11,603 bases of DNA from Crocinitomicaceae bacterium (lineage in GTDB: Bacteria > Bacteroidota > Bacteroidia > Flavobacteriales_D > Sanyastnellaceae): contig JADLBA010000004.1 of NCBI GenBank assembly GCA_020848015.1, positions 1 through 11,603 on the forward strand, written 5' to 3'. The notes under the pieces were generated by a model, which made no database searches, was not told the origin of the DNA, and was given only the letters and a program-made list of their open reading frames with translations. Every line of letters begins with the position of its first letter. Within the stretch, counting starts at the first letter, position 1. Of this stretch, positions 1-7,385 are shown in pieces. Both the position numbers and the translations under genes were made by a program.

Positions 1-1
1 A

Positions 2-2026
2 AAGGATTCTCTGTTGGATTTTTTTGGAACCAAAATCAATGATCCCTATCTCTGGCTCGAAGACGATAATAGCGAAGCTACTCATCAATGGGTAGATGCG
101 GAAAACAAGGTTACTCGCTCTTATCTCGACAGTATTCCTTTCCGGCAAAAAATCAAAGACCGCTATACTGATCTTTTCAATTTTGAAAAAGTTGGTGCGC
201 CGATAAAAGCCGGGGAAAATTTTTTCATTTACAAAAACTCCGGTCTGGAGCCCCAAGGAAAGTATTTTATCAGAAAAGGTTTGGATGGGCCTGAAGAATT
301 ATTTCTTGACATCAATGCACTTTCAACAAATGGCACTGTGTCGGCAGAACTCATGGCTCCGAGTGACGATAACAAATACATCGCTGTCAATATCAGTGAG
401 GCAGGAAGCGATTGGAGCAAGATCGTAGTCTATGATATTGCAACCCGACAACCAACGGGCGATGAACTCAAGTGGGTCAAATTCAGCGGTGCAGCATGGT
501 ACAACAATGGATTTTATTACAGTCGTTATCCCGAACCAGCTACGGGCAAAGCTCTCAGTGGTAACAACCAGAACCATATAGTATATTATCACAGGTTAGG
601 GCAGCCACAGTCGGAAGACAAACTGATTTATTCCGATCCTTCAAGACCCAATATGTACCACAATGTATATCTCACCGAGGACAAAAAATTCCTTGTACTG
701 ATCGCTGCTCCCGGAACAGATGGCTACGAAGTTTACCTCAAGAATCCGGCAGATACAAAAGCGCCTTTCAAAGCATTGTTTACCGACGTGAGTCTGCACA
801 ATAGTGTGATAGAAAGTACAATAGACGGTCACTTGTTAGTGCTGACGGATGTGGATGCCCCACGTTATCGCCTGGTAAAAGTAGATCCTTCACACCCTGA
901 AAAAGAAAAGTGGAAAGAATTGATTCCACAGAATGAAAATCTGCTGCAGTCGGTTTCTACCTGCGGAGGAAGACTCTTTGCATCATATCTTGACAAAGCA
1001 AATACACGCATTTATCAATTGAACTATGATGGCTCAGAAAAAAAAGAAATTCCATTGCCCGCCAATACCGGTACTGCAGGAGGATTCAACGGTAAGAAAG
1101 AAGATTCATTCTGTTTTTATTCCTTTACTTCCTTTACCTATCCAGGCGTGATTTATCGCTATGACATTACCACCGGAAACAGTACTGAATATTACACTCC
1201 AAAGGTTAAATTCAATCCAGAAGATTATGAGAGTAATCAGATAATGTATAAGAGCAAAGATGGTACTGAAGTTCCAATGTTCATAGTACACAAAAAGGGT
1301 CTGAAAAAAGATGGTTCCAATCCCACTCTTCTATACGGATATGGAGGGTTTAATATTTCACTGACCCCCGGCTTTTCCGCATCGCGCATTGTGTTGCTTG
1401 AAAATGGAGGAGTATTTGCCATGGCCAATCTCCGCGGAGGCGGCGAATTTGGCGAAGACTGGCACAAAGCCGGTATGAAGGACAACAAACAAAATGTGTT
1501 CGATGACTTTATTGGAGCGGCAGAGTACCTCATAAAGGAAGGCTATACCTCAAAAGATAAATTGGCAATCGAGGGTGGTTCCAATGGGGGATTGCTCGTC
1601 GGTGCCTGTATGACACAACGCCCTGATCTTTTCAAAGTGGCCTTTCCGGAAGTAGGTGTATTAGATATGCTGCGCTTTCATCACTTCACTGTTGGGAAGG
1701 GATGGATACCCGAGTACGGATGCGCTGACAGCAGCAAGACACAGTTTGAATACCTGAATGCCTATTCGCCCTATCACAACCTAAAGCCGGAAACAACTTA
1801 CCCTGCAACTATGATAATGACGGCTGATCACGACGACCGCGTTGTACCTGCTCACAGCTTCAAATTTGCCGCTCGACTACAGGAATATCACAAAGGTGAA
1901 AACCCTGTGCTGATCCGCATTGAAAAAAGTGCTGGACACGGCGCGGGGAAAAGTACCGACCAGATCATTGAAGAACAAACCGACAAATGGGCATTTTTCT
2001 TTTATAATTTGAGGAAAGATATCTGA
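2..2026 (+). CDS. Prolyl oligopeptidase family serine peptidase (S9A), 5'-truncated
   Basis: Cleaves short peptides after proline, as known for family S9A. The reading frame is open to the window edge. The residues before the TTG at 14 (KDSL) continue straight into the conserved start of the family (DFFGTKINDPYLWLEDD), so the true N-terminus, possibly with a signal peptide, lies outside the window and TTG is not the start. Numbering from that TTG, roughly residues 60-390 are the beta-propeller that gates access to the active site and 400-670 are the alpha/beta hydrolase domain. The triad is visible: Ser523 in GGSNGG, Asp607 in ADHDDRVVP, His642 in SAGHGAGKS. The glycine-rich RGGGEFGEDWH segment typical of the family is also present. 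The gene ends 22 bp before a strong hairpin terminator and converges on the next gene. Family assignment is secure; substrate and location are inferred. Confidence 0.96.
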   Translation, partial: KDSLLDFFGTKINDPYLWLEDDNSEATHQWVDAENKVTRSYLDSIPFRQKIKDRYTDLFNFEKVGAPIKAGENFFIYKNSGLEPQGKYFIRKGLDGPEELFLDINALSTNGTVSAELMAPSDDNKYIAVNISEAGSDWSKIVVYDIATRQPTGDELKWVKFSGAAWYNNGFYYSRYPEPATGKALSGNNQNHIVYYHRLGQPQSEDKLIYSDPSRPNMYHNVYLTEDKKFLVLIAAPGTDGYEVYLKNPADTKAPFKALFTDVSLHNSVIESTIDGHLLVLTDVDAPRYRLVKVDPSHPEKEKWKELIPQNENLLQSVSTCGGRLFASYLDKANTRIYQLNYDGSEKKEIPLPANTGTAGGFNGKKEDSFCFYSFTSFTYPGVIYRYDITTGNSTEYYTPKVKFNPEDYESNQIMYKSKDGTEVPMFIVHKKGLKKDGSNPTLLYGYGGFNISLTPGFSASRIVLLENGGVFAMANLRGGGEFGEDWHKAGMKDNKQNVFDDFIGAAEYLIKEGYTSKDKLAIEGGSNGGLLVGACMTQRPDLFKVAFPEVGVLDMLRFHHFTVGKGWIPEYGCADSSKTQFEYLNAYSPYHNLKPETTYPATMIMTADHDDRVVPAHSFKFAARLQEYHKGENPVLIRIEKSAGHGAGKSTDQIIEEQTDKWAFFFYNLRKDI

Positions 2027-2047
2027 TTTGTTTTATGAGGTTATTGC

Positions 2048-2075
2048 AACACAGGGGCATTGCCCCCTGTGTTTT
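2048..2075 (+). terminator. Rho-independent terminator after the prolyl oligopeptidase gene
   Basis: A perfect 10-bp stem (2048-2057 with 2064-2073) of AACACAGGGG and its complement encloses a 6-base loop and runs into TTTT. It sits 22 bp after the stop codon, between two convergent genes. The minus-strand side lacks a clear T-run, so it should work mainly for the plus strand. Confidence 0.85.
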
Positions 2076-2111
2076 ATTCTTCAGCAATAGTGAAAAACGT
2101 CGGCAATGATG

Positions 2112-2624
2112 TCAGCCTTTTCCATCCATGTATTTTCTCATCTGCCGTTGTAATGCTCCGCTGACTTGTGGCATTATAGCGCTGATACAATCATCCAGTT
2201 CTCTTTTCAATTCTGGATGATTTTGGGTCGAACGAATAATCAGTCGCATGGAGGTGTACCTAACAGCGAGGTCTGAGTCGGACTTCATCAGTAACCGGAA
2301 ACAATCATGGATCAGCTGCCCTTCAGTTGATTCCGTTGTCGGCATAAGCAAAAATATTTTCAGCAATTCGCGGAGAACACTGGAATCATTGGAGCTGCGA
2401 ATGATCGCCAAAAAAACAGGAATATAAGACGCGAGCCTGCTACAATCCATTTCCGCTATTGTACTCACCACCCACGCTGCTTTGCGTGAAATGATCTTGT
2501 TCCTGTGTGAGATAGCTGCAATGAGCGAATCAGTATCTCTATTACTTTTTATCGCCGCTAAGGCAAGTGAAATTACCAATTCCTTTTTTATACCGGAGTG
2601 AAGTTGCTCGTCCCAGTTTATCAC
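2112..2624 (-). CDS. HEAT-like alpha-helical repeat protein, hypothetical
   Basis: Function unknown. The 170-residue product has no signal peptide or membrane segment and appears to be all helical. It shows repeating paired-helix units typical of HEAT/ARM folds, for example SHRNKIISRKAAWVVSTIAE, the stretch around SSVLRELLKIFLLMP, and SDSDLAVRYTSMRLIIRST. In each, an exposed charged turn precedes a hydrophobic helix. Such small solenoids usually bind other proteins, but no partner is suggested by the neighbours. The only reasonable start is a GTG at 2624: an in-frame TGA lies three codons upstream and the next in-frame Met is deep inside the protein. Its promoter is probably in the 150 bp upstream, since the gene above it has its own terminator at 2734-2758. 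The coding call is fairly safe; the repeat-family call is from pattern only. Confidence 0.75.
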   Translation of the reverse strand: MINWDEQLHSGIKKELVISLALAAIKSNRDTDSLIAAISHRNKIISRKAAWVVSTIAEMDCSRLASYIPVFLAIIRSSNDSSVLRELLKIFLLMPTTESTEGQLIHDCFRLLMKSDSDLAVRYTSMRLIIRSTQNHPELKRELDDCISAIMPQVSGALQRQMRKYMDGKG

Positions 2625-2733
2625 CTTGTTTCATTTTTATGCAAGGTAATGAAGTGCCGGTTGCAATGATCTCCTCTGAATAGATGATCTCATCATTCTC
2701 AGAAAGGGCTTGGATAGCCGAAAGGGATTGCGT

Positions 2734-2758
2734 AAAAAAAAGTGGCTCTCACCACTTT
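2734..2758 (-). terminator. Rho-independent terminator after the TlpA-like gene
   Basis: Read on the minus strand, a 7-bp stem AAAGTGG/CCACTTT (2752-2758 with 2739-2745) with a 6-base loop is followed by a run of T (complement of the A-run 2734-2741). It lies 18 bp past the stop codon of the TlpA-like gene, so the HEAT-like gene downstream is probably a separate transcription unit. Confidence 0.75.
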
Positions 2759-2775
2759 ATAAAATACCTTACCTC

Positions 2776-4362
2776 TTATCCACCGTTTTTGCCCTGAACA
2801 GGTTTTGCCCTGCCTTTCGCACCATGATTTCCGGGCGAAACATCCTCATCTTCATATTCGTGCTGCTTCAAGTCTTCCATTTTCAATTCCTCTCCTTTTT
2901 CGAGTTTCTCAAGCAATTCATCCAACTGTTCAGAACCTAATTGTTTAGCGATGATCTTGTAATCCTTATCCATCAGATACACCTTAGGTGTGCTGTTCAC
3001 ATCCCACGTAGTTCGATAGTTAAGACTGCGGAGTGTGGTAACATTTCCATAGATCAACTGTGTTGCACTGTCCTGCTTCATTATCTCAGGGGTATCACTC
3101 ACGTTGTACCAGTCAAGGTTGTGCTCTTTAATAAATTCTTTCCATTTATCGTTTTCCAGTTCATTGCCCACCGCGTAAACAACTAACCCCTTGTCTTTCC
3201 ATTTATGATACAGATCGAGCAGTTTAGGAACTTCTTTTTTACAATGACCACAGGTACTCTCCCATATTACCAGCAGGGTGTATTTACCGCCGGTCTTTTT
3301 CATGCTGATCCATTTTTTTTCCGATGTATCAGGCAGTATAACATCTTGTGCGATTTCACCGCACAGGCAATACCTTTTTTCATCTGCCGACTTCTTCATC
3401 TCCTCCACCTTATCAGATTTCATCCAAGTGGCTTTTCCGGTCGCATAGTAGTTATCCACCATAAATACAAAAAGCCTGTCCATACACATTACTTTCGAGG
3501 TCTCTGCAGTGTAAGTAGCGAGATGAACTATATATTTGAAAGCATCTTCATTGTTCTGCGCCCGGTCAATAAGTTTTTTAACCTGTACGCACATGGTATC
3601 CGGTATCTGGGGCAATGTCTTGGTTAGATAGGTCTCCACAAGACGATGAAACTGCTGTTCACGGACAAGGCGCGGATCGTTTAGATCGCAGTTATCCCAA
3701 TAATGAGAGCGATACCAGTAGTATTGCCAGCGAAGTTTCTCATCGCCATCAAGTGAATCAGGTGCTTCAGGAGTTTCCACATCCATTCCCATCCTTATTA
3801 TTTTTGAAACAAGCAGATTCGGATTCTCTTTCACAATCTTTTTCTGATAAGCCACTACTTCCTCATTGAGTTTTTTCAGTTGATCGAGGCACGGCTTTTT
3901 TTCAACATCCGACTTCAATGAATCATTCAGGCATTTATCCACCGGTTCCCTGAGTATCCTTTTTTCATTAATGAATTTTACGTAGTCGAAAAAAATCTTA
4001 TTGTTGACCGATTCTTTCACCACCATTTTATTAATGTCATTGTCAAGACTCGGTTGCAAATAGATATTTTCCTCTGCAACAATGAAATCAAAATACTTAG
4101 GACCCGGCATTACCAATGCATATTTGCCGCACTCGTTATAAGGTTTTCCCTTGAAAGAAAAATTACCTTTCGCATCCACTTTGGAAGTATCGTTGTAATA
4201 AAGTTTGTTCCCGTAATAGTTCGCAAGAAACACAACGGTGTCTCTCAAACCATCGATACGACCTTTGATATAGTACTTGCTCTGCGACTGTGAAAAAACA
4301 GAAAGAGAAAAAAAAGTAAGGAAGACAAGAAAAACGGGGAGTAAAAGTTTGTTTACCTTCAT
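2776..4362 (-). CDS. Secreted TlpA-like thiol-disulfide oxidoreductase with DUF4369 and DUF5106 domains
   Basis: Probably reduces or rearranges disulfide bonds in proteins outside the cytoplasm. The 528-residue product starts with a signal peptide (MKVNKLLLPVFLVFLTFFSL, cut near the following SVFSQ). Residues about 28-120 resemble the beta-rich DUF4369 domain. About 125-330 resemble DUF5106, marked by YYWYRSHYWDNCDLNDPRLV. The rest is a TlpA/AhpC-type thioredoxin domain. The active site is Cys371-Gly-His-Cys374 in WESTCGHCKKEVP, and the conserved cis-proline is Pro459 in NSTPKVYLMD. This order is common in Bacteroidota. A Gly/Lys-rich tail of about 35 residues (ending GRAKPVQGKNGG) follows the fold and looks disordered. 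The start at 4362 is preferred to an ORF-extending Met at 4434: it begins the signal peptide directly and lies about 50 bp below a candidate promoter that overlaps the longer version. Substrate unknown. Confidence 0.93.
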   Translation of the reverse strand: MKVNKLLLPVFLVFLTFFSLSVFSQSQSKYYIKGRIDGLRDTVVFLANYYGNKLYYNDTSKVDAKGNFSFKGKPYNECGKYALVMPGPKYFDFIVAEENIYLQPSLDNDINKMVVKESVNNKIFFDYVKFINEKRILREPVDKCLNDSLKSDVEKKPCLDQLKKLNEEVVAYQKKIVKENPNLLVSKIIRMGMDVETPEAPDSLDGDEKLRWQYYWYRSHYWDNCDLNDPRLVREQQFHRLVETYLTKTLPQIPDTMCVQVKKLIDRAQNNEDAFKYIVHLATYTAETSKVMCMDRLFVFMVDNYYATGKATWMKSDKVEEMKKSADEKRYCLCGEIAQDVILPDTSEKKWISMKKTGGKYTLLVIWESTCGHCKKEVPKLLDLYHKWKDKGLVVYAVGNELENDKWKEFIKEHNLDWYNVSDTPEIMKQDSATQLIYGNVTTLRSLNYRTTWDVNSTPKVYLMDKDYKIIAKQLGSEQLDELLEKLEKGEELKMEDLKQHEYEDEDVSPGNHGAKGRAKPVQGKNGG

Positions 4363-4416
4363 AAAACCATAACTATTTCGGGTGATGACAATAAAACTAC
4401 TTGCTTTGTTGCGCTG

Positions 4417-4444
4417 TAAAAATAAGTTTAACAAATCGTTTCAA
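4417..4444 (-). promoter_or_regulatory. Candidate Bacteroidota-type promoter for the TlpA-like gene
   Basis: On the minus strand TTG (4442-4444) is followed after 17 bases by TATTTTTA (4417-4424), which matches TAnnTTTG at all but the last position. It would give a leader of about 50 bases before the start at 4362. Motif match only, in AT-rich DNA. Confidence 0.35.
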
Positions 4445-4513
4445 TTCAGGGGGCTTCCAAAATTTTGAACAACATCCTGAAAATTCTTTCAATTTCTCGG
4501 CTGGAGACAATTT

Positions 4514-4545
4514 TTGTTCCAAAGCAGAATCAATCCTTAGCTTTA
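4514..4545 (+). promoter_or_regulatory. Candidate promoter immediately upstream of the SDR-family gene
   Basis: TTG (4514-4516), 21 bases, then TAGCTTTA (4538-4545), one mismatch from TAnnTTTG. The ATG at 4553 begins 7 bases after the box, so transcription would start at or next to the start codon and leave almost no leader. Motif match only. Confidence 0.4.
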
Positions 4546-4552
4546 CGGACAA

Positions 4553-5350
4553 ATGAGTACGGTGACTATTATTGGATGCGGATGGCTGGGTTTGCCACTT
4601 GGCAAAGTGTTGGCTGCACGCGAGTACTCCGTAAAAGGCACCACTACCACACCCGAAAAAATTACTGTGCTGGCTGAGGCGGGCATCCTTCCCTACCTCG
4701 CAAACTTCAACAACGATATCTCAGAGAGTACCTGGATGCATATCACTCATTCGGAAGAAATAGTCGTTACCCTCCCGTACTCAGCAAAAAAATCTGGTAC
4801 CGAAAATATCCTCCTCTTTTCGCGTCTTGCAAAAACACTCGCCTTTGAAGAAATACAAAGGGTAGTGCTAATTAGCTCAACGAGCGTTTATCCTTATTAC
4901 TTGCCGCTGTGCTCAGAAGAAGATGCCGACCCCCAACACCCATTAGTGCAATGTGAGCGTATCTTCCTTGAAGCGATTCCCTCCTGCTGCATCCTGCGCT
5001 TTGGGGGGCTGATTGGGCCGGGAAGACACCCAGGCAAGTTTTTTTCAGGAAAAAAAAATATATCATCCCCCGATGCGCCAGTCAATCTTATTCACCTCAA
5101 TGATTGCATTGAAATCATCATCGAGGTTCTCGACCGGAAATCAGAGGGAGTCTTTAATGCCTGCGCCCCATCACATCCCACACGCGGCGAATTTTATACC
5201 ACTGCATCGAAAAGTCTGGGGCTTGAGCCTCCCGTTTTTTCTACCGAAAACAATGGAATGGGGAGAACCGTTTCCTGTAACCGCCTGAATGATGAACTGG
5301 GCTATGTTTTCAAACACGAAGACGTATTTGAAGCATTAAAATTTTGTTAG
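4553..5350 (+). CDS. YeeZ-like atypical SDR, NAD(P)-binding epimerase/dehydratase family protein
   Basis: A cytoplasmic Rossmann-fold protein of 265 residues. The dinucleotide-binding glycine motif GCGWLG is at residues 8-13, right at the N-terminus after TVTII. The second beta-strand region ends in SVKGTTTTPEK, where related proteins select NAD or NADP. LISSTSVYP (about 107-114) is the conserved strand that normally carries the catalytic Ser/Thr. RFGGLIGPGRHPGKF (149-163) and PVNLIHLNDC (176-185) are typical of the extended SDR and YeeZ groups. The usual YxxxK catalytic pair is not seen; around LVQCERIFLE (131-140) there is neither the Tyr nor the Lys. This agrees with the atypical SDRs to which YeeZ belongs, so its reaction, if any, is unknown. 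The gene stands alone, divergent from the TlpA-like gene, and ends before a bidirectional terminator. Confidence 0.88.
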   Translation: MSTVTIIGCGWLGLPLGKVLAAREYSVKGTTTTPEKITVLAEAGILPYLANFNNDISESTWMHITHSEEIVVTLPYSAKKSGTENILLFSRLAKTLAFEEIQRVVLISSTSVYPYYLPLCSEEDADPQHPLVQCERIFLEAIPSCCILRFGGLIGPGRHPGKFFSGKKNISSPDAPVNLIHLNDCIEIIIEVLDRKSEGVFNACAPSHPTRGEFYTTASKSLGLEPPVFSTENNGMGRTVSCNRLNDELGYVFKHEDVFEALKFC

Positions 5351-5400
5351 GCATCAATGTTCGGATGATGACGTAAACTTTTATCACAAATTATAAAATA

Positions 5401-5429
5401 AAAAAACGGGAATTACCCGTTTTTTTTTT
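5401..5429 (+). terminator. Bidirectional Rho-independent terminator between convergent genes
   Basis: AAAAAACGGG (5401-5410) pairs with CCCGTTTTTT (5416-5425) around a 5-base loop, followed by more T to 5429. The left arm is preceded by further A/T, so the minus strand also reads stem then T-run. It therefore can serve both the SDR gene (stop 5350) and the T9SS protein gene (stop at 5469). Confidence 0.85.
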
Positions 5430-5468
5430 GCAAACAGAGGTGCCGCCAATTGGCGCAGCCTTTCCGAA

Positions 5469-6419
5469 CTATTTCTTAATCACTAGTCTCGAAGTATAGG
5501 TATCACTTCCCTTTTCCCAGCGCACAAGGTAGATTCCCTGTTCGAGCACATCAAGATTTAACGCACGTGATTTATACTCTAAAGCGAGTTTTTCTGAAAA
5601 TACCTCACGCCCCATCAAATCACTGATGGTAACACTACCGCCCGTCCATTTGCCGTCAAATTCTAAATTTACTGCCCCTGAAGACGGATTCGGAAATACA
5701 GAAGGAAATTTTTGTGCGATCGATTCATCTATGCCCGCCCCAGTTGACTCCACCACTTTTACATCATCAATATAATAAAGTCCATCTTCGTCCCCGGTTT
5801 CGCCGGCTGCACCAAAGAAGTCAATCGCAGCGAGTTGATTGTATCCCGCACCACCTGTTCCATCGTTGAGCGACCAAAGCCATTGCTGCACCATTTGCTC
5901 GTTTAGAAAGAGTTTTCCTTCGTTCTGATCAAGATCAACCGTAATACCGATTTTGATCCACATACCCTGAGGCAGGCTAACAGGCCCTCCGGGTGCGCCA
6001 CCGGCAGTCCAAGTAGTAACTCCTGTATTCTGGGTGTAAATCTGGCAGGCCCATTCATAGTTAGATGAACTGCTGGACCAAAGGTGCATAGCATTGAAGT
6101 AGGCTCCCGCACCTGTTGGAATATACATCATCCATTGTACGTCGTACCTGCCCGAAGTGAAAGGGCCGAGAGGCAATACCAAGTCTGTGGTTTTCCCCTG
6201 TATTTTAGCACATTTTGTTCCACTGCTCGCCGGAATCGCATTTGAAACAACGGCATCTGCGCTGAGTGCCCCGGTCCAAGTATCCCACCATCCGCTTTGT
6301 GCAGCTACACCACCGCCGACAGTATAGGAATCAAATGTATCTTCAAATACAATTGTTTGCGCTTTCAGACAAGTAGAGGCAATTAAAGAAAAAAATAAAA
6401 TGGGTAAAAATCGCTTCAT
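5469..6419 (-). CDS. Secreted T9SS type A sorting-domain protein with a jelly-roll-like domain
   Basis: Exported by the Sec pathway and then probably moved to the surface or medium by the type IX secretion system. The 316-residue product begins with a signal peptide (MKRFLPILFFSLIASTCLKA). Residues about 22-230 form a beta-rich region starting FEDTFDSY. The patterns DVQWMMYIPTG, MWIKIGITVDLDQNEGKLFLN and GLYYIDDVKV resemble LamG/concanavalin-type jelly rolls, which often bind sugars. Residues about 237-316 are the sorting domain: FPNPSSG, ISDLMGREVFSE, LEQGIYLVRWEKG and a basic end SRLVIKK. The start at 6419 begins the signal peptide. The ORF extends to 6509, but a candidate promoter lies inside the extension; the Met at 6425, two codons upstream, is an equal alternative. 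No catalytic residues were recognised, so a ligand cannot be named. Confidence 0.9.
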   Translation of the reverse strand: MKRFLPILFFSLIASTCLKAQTIVFEDTFDSYTVGGGVAAQSGWWDTWTGALSADAVVSNAIPASSGTKCAKIQGKTTDLVLPLGPFTSGRYDVQWMMYIPTGAGAYFNAMHLWSSSSSNYEWACQIYTQNTGVTTWTAGGAPGGPVSLPQGMWIKIGITVDLDQNEGKLFLNEQMVQQWLWSLNDGTGGAGYNQLAAIDFFGAAGETGDEDGLYYIDDVKVVESTGAGIDESIAQKFPSVFPNPSSGAVNLEFDGKWTGGSVTISDLMGREVFSEKLALEYKSRALNLDVLEQGIYLVRWEKGSDTYTSRLVIKK

Positions 6420-6462
6420 AATCATGGTAGAATTAAAGTGAAAAAAATTAATAATAACGGCT

Positions 6463-6492
6463 CTAAGGTATGAAAACTTTAATGAACCGCAA
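6463..6492 (-). promoter_or_regulatory. Candidate Bacteroidota-type promoter for the T9SS-sorted protein gene
   Basis: On the minus strand TTG (6490-6492), 19 bases, then TACCTTAG (6463-6470), one mismatch from TAnnTTTG. Predicted leader is about 40 bases. It would let this gene be expressed separately from the thioredoxin-fold gene 90 bp upstream. Confidence 0.42.
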
Positions 6493-6509
6493 GCATGGCA
6501 CTTACACAC

Positions 6510-7142
6510 TTAGTTCATCAATGAAATAAGCTTCTCGAACTCATCCTGTATTGATTCCCCCTTGTCTTTTGAATACCATAAATGAAGCTTTTCGTGGATA
6601 TGTTCCTTTGTATTAACGGGATCGGCACTTTTTTTCAGTTCCTCCATCAGTTCAATCGCTCGTGCTGGGCGTGGACCCCATGAGAAGACTTCCTTTCCAT
6701 TTGCATCGAGGCAGATCAGCCGCGGAATACTTCTGGTGCCATTAGTAAGAAATTCATCCATCAGTTCAGGGTTTTCATCCCTCAGCAGGATCACAAGGGG
6801 AATTCCTTTATTCAGCATTGCCATCTTATTCAGCTGCGGAAGTATTTGTGCCGAATCGCCACACCAACCCTCTGTAAGCACCATCCAGGTATAGCCCCCG
6901 GAAATACTGCTAATTTTTTCCTTAAGTCCGTTCCTCACTTCAAAATGCTTGTCCCATCGCTTCATCCTTACAATGTTCATTCTGGTGTAATCGAGTAGTT
7001 CAGGATTTTGTACGGGACCGGTAACAAGGCTGTTATTAAATAGCCTTTCCACCTCACTGCAAAAATCTATATATGAATAACCTCCATTATAATCGGAGGC
7101 GATCATTTCATTCAGAGCACTTTTTATTTCACTTGTATTCAT
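6510..7142 (-). CDS. Thioredoxin-fold protein with a single active-site cysteine (Thioredoxin_9-like)
   Basis: A cytoplasmic protein of 210 residues with no signal peptide. Residues about 1-80 are helical. About 81-170 form the thioredoxin fold, with the motif TEGWCGDSAQ giving Cys94-Gly-Asp-Ser97, followed by the cis-proline Pro140 in TRSIPRLICLD. The second cysteine of the usual CxxC is serine, so the protein would act as a monothiol enzyme, use a cysteine elsewhere, or only bind partners. The WCGDS/WCGDA form is typical of the Thioredoxin_9 family as I know it, so this is not necessarily damage. The C-terminal 40 residues form a charged helix. The start at 7142 (MNTSEIKSALNEM) is preferred to the longer ORF from 7217, because a -7 promoter match lies at 7194-7201 inside the extension. 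Substrate unknown. Confidence 0.85.
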   Translation of the reverse strand: MNTSEIKSALNEMIASDYNGGYSYIDFCSEVERLFNNSLVTGPVQNPELLDYTRMNIVRMKRWDKHFEVRNGLKEKISSISGGYTWMVLTEGWCGDSAQILPQLNKMAMLNKGIPLVILLRDENPELMDEFLTNGTRSIPRLICLDANGKEVFSWGPRPARAIELMEELKKSADPVNTKEHIHEKLHLWYSKDKGESIQDEFEKLISLMN

Positions 7143-7193
7143 GTCTTTTCTGATTTTTTTAAGAACAGTTGCCGGGTAATAATGTTTATTCCG

Positions 7194-7201
7194 CGAAGAT
7201 A
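7194..7201 (-). promoter_or_regulatory. Candidate -7 element for the monothiol thioredoxin-fold gene
   Basis: TATCTTCG on the minus strand is one mismatch from TAnnTTTG and would give a leader of about 45 bases before 7142. No TTG is found at the expected -33 distance, so the call is weak. Confidence 0.28.
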
Positions 7202-7371
7202 ACAAGGCACAGATCATATTCGGCGGGGTGAAGACCTGTCTTTTTGCACGTTTCCCTCAAAAAGTGAAAATCGCATCGTTTACAGATCAGGAACGACAGC
7301 CAGAAATTCTATTGGCTGATTTGAATGATGGCTTTTTACAATTATGTCCCGCTATACAAAAACAGATGAAA

Positions 7372-7379
7372 TACTTTCG
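7372..7379 (+). promoter_or_regulatory. Candidate -7 element directly before the DUF2797 start codon
   Basis: TACTTTCG, one mismatch from TAnnTTTG, lies 6 bases before the ATG at 7386. This matches the spacing seen at apaG (5) and the SDR gene (7). It supports 7386 as the start and suggests a leaderless mRNA. No -33 TTG at the expected distance. Confidence 0.33.
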
Positions 7380-7385
7380 CACTGC

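Noticed and set aside
1237..1533. 98-codon open frame on the minus strand inside the prolyl oligopeptidase gene
   Set aside because: Opposite a conserved region of the peptidase; proline/serine-rich translation without any family pattern.
3205..3869. Open frames of 140 and 84 codons on the plus strand
   Set aside because: They are antisense shadows of the TlpA-like gene, which carries a signal peptide, CGHC and cis-proline in the minus frame.
4465..4677. 70-codon plus-strand open frame overlapping the SDR gene start
   Set aside because: Out of frame with the glycine motif of the SDR gene and covers its promoter region.
5445..5458. Short palindrome GCCAATTGGC near the end of the T9SS protein gene
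   Set aside because: Ten bases only and next to a much stronger terminator; no sign of an operator or repeat family.
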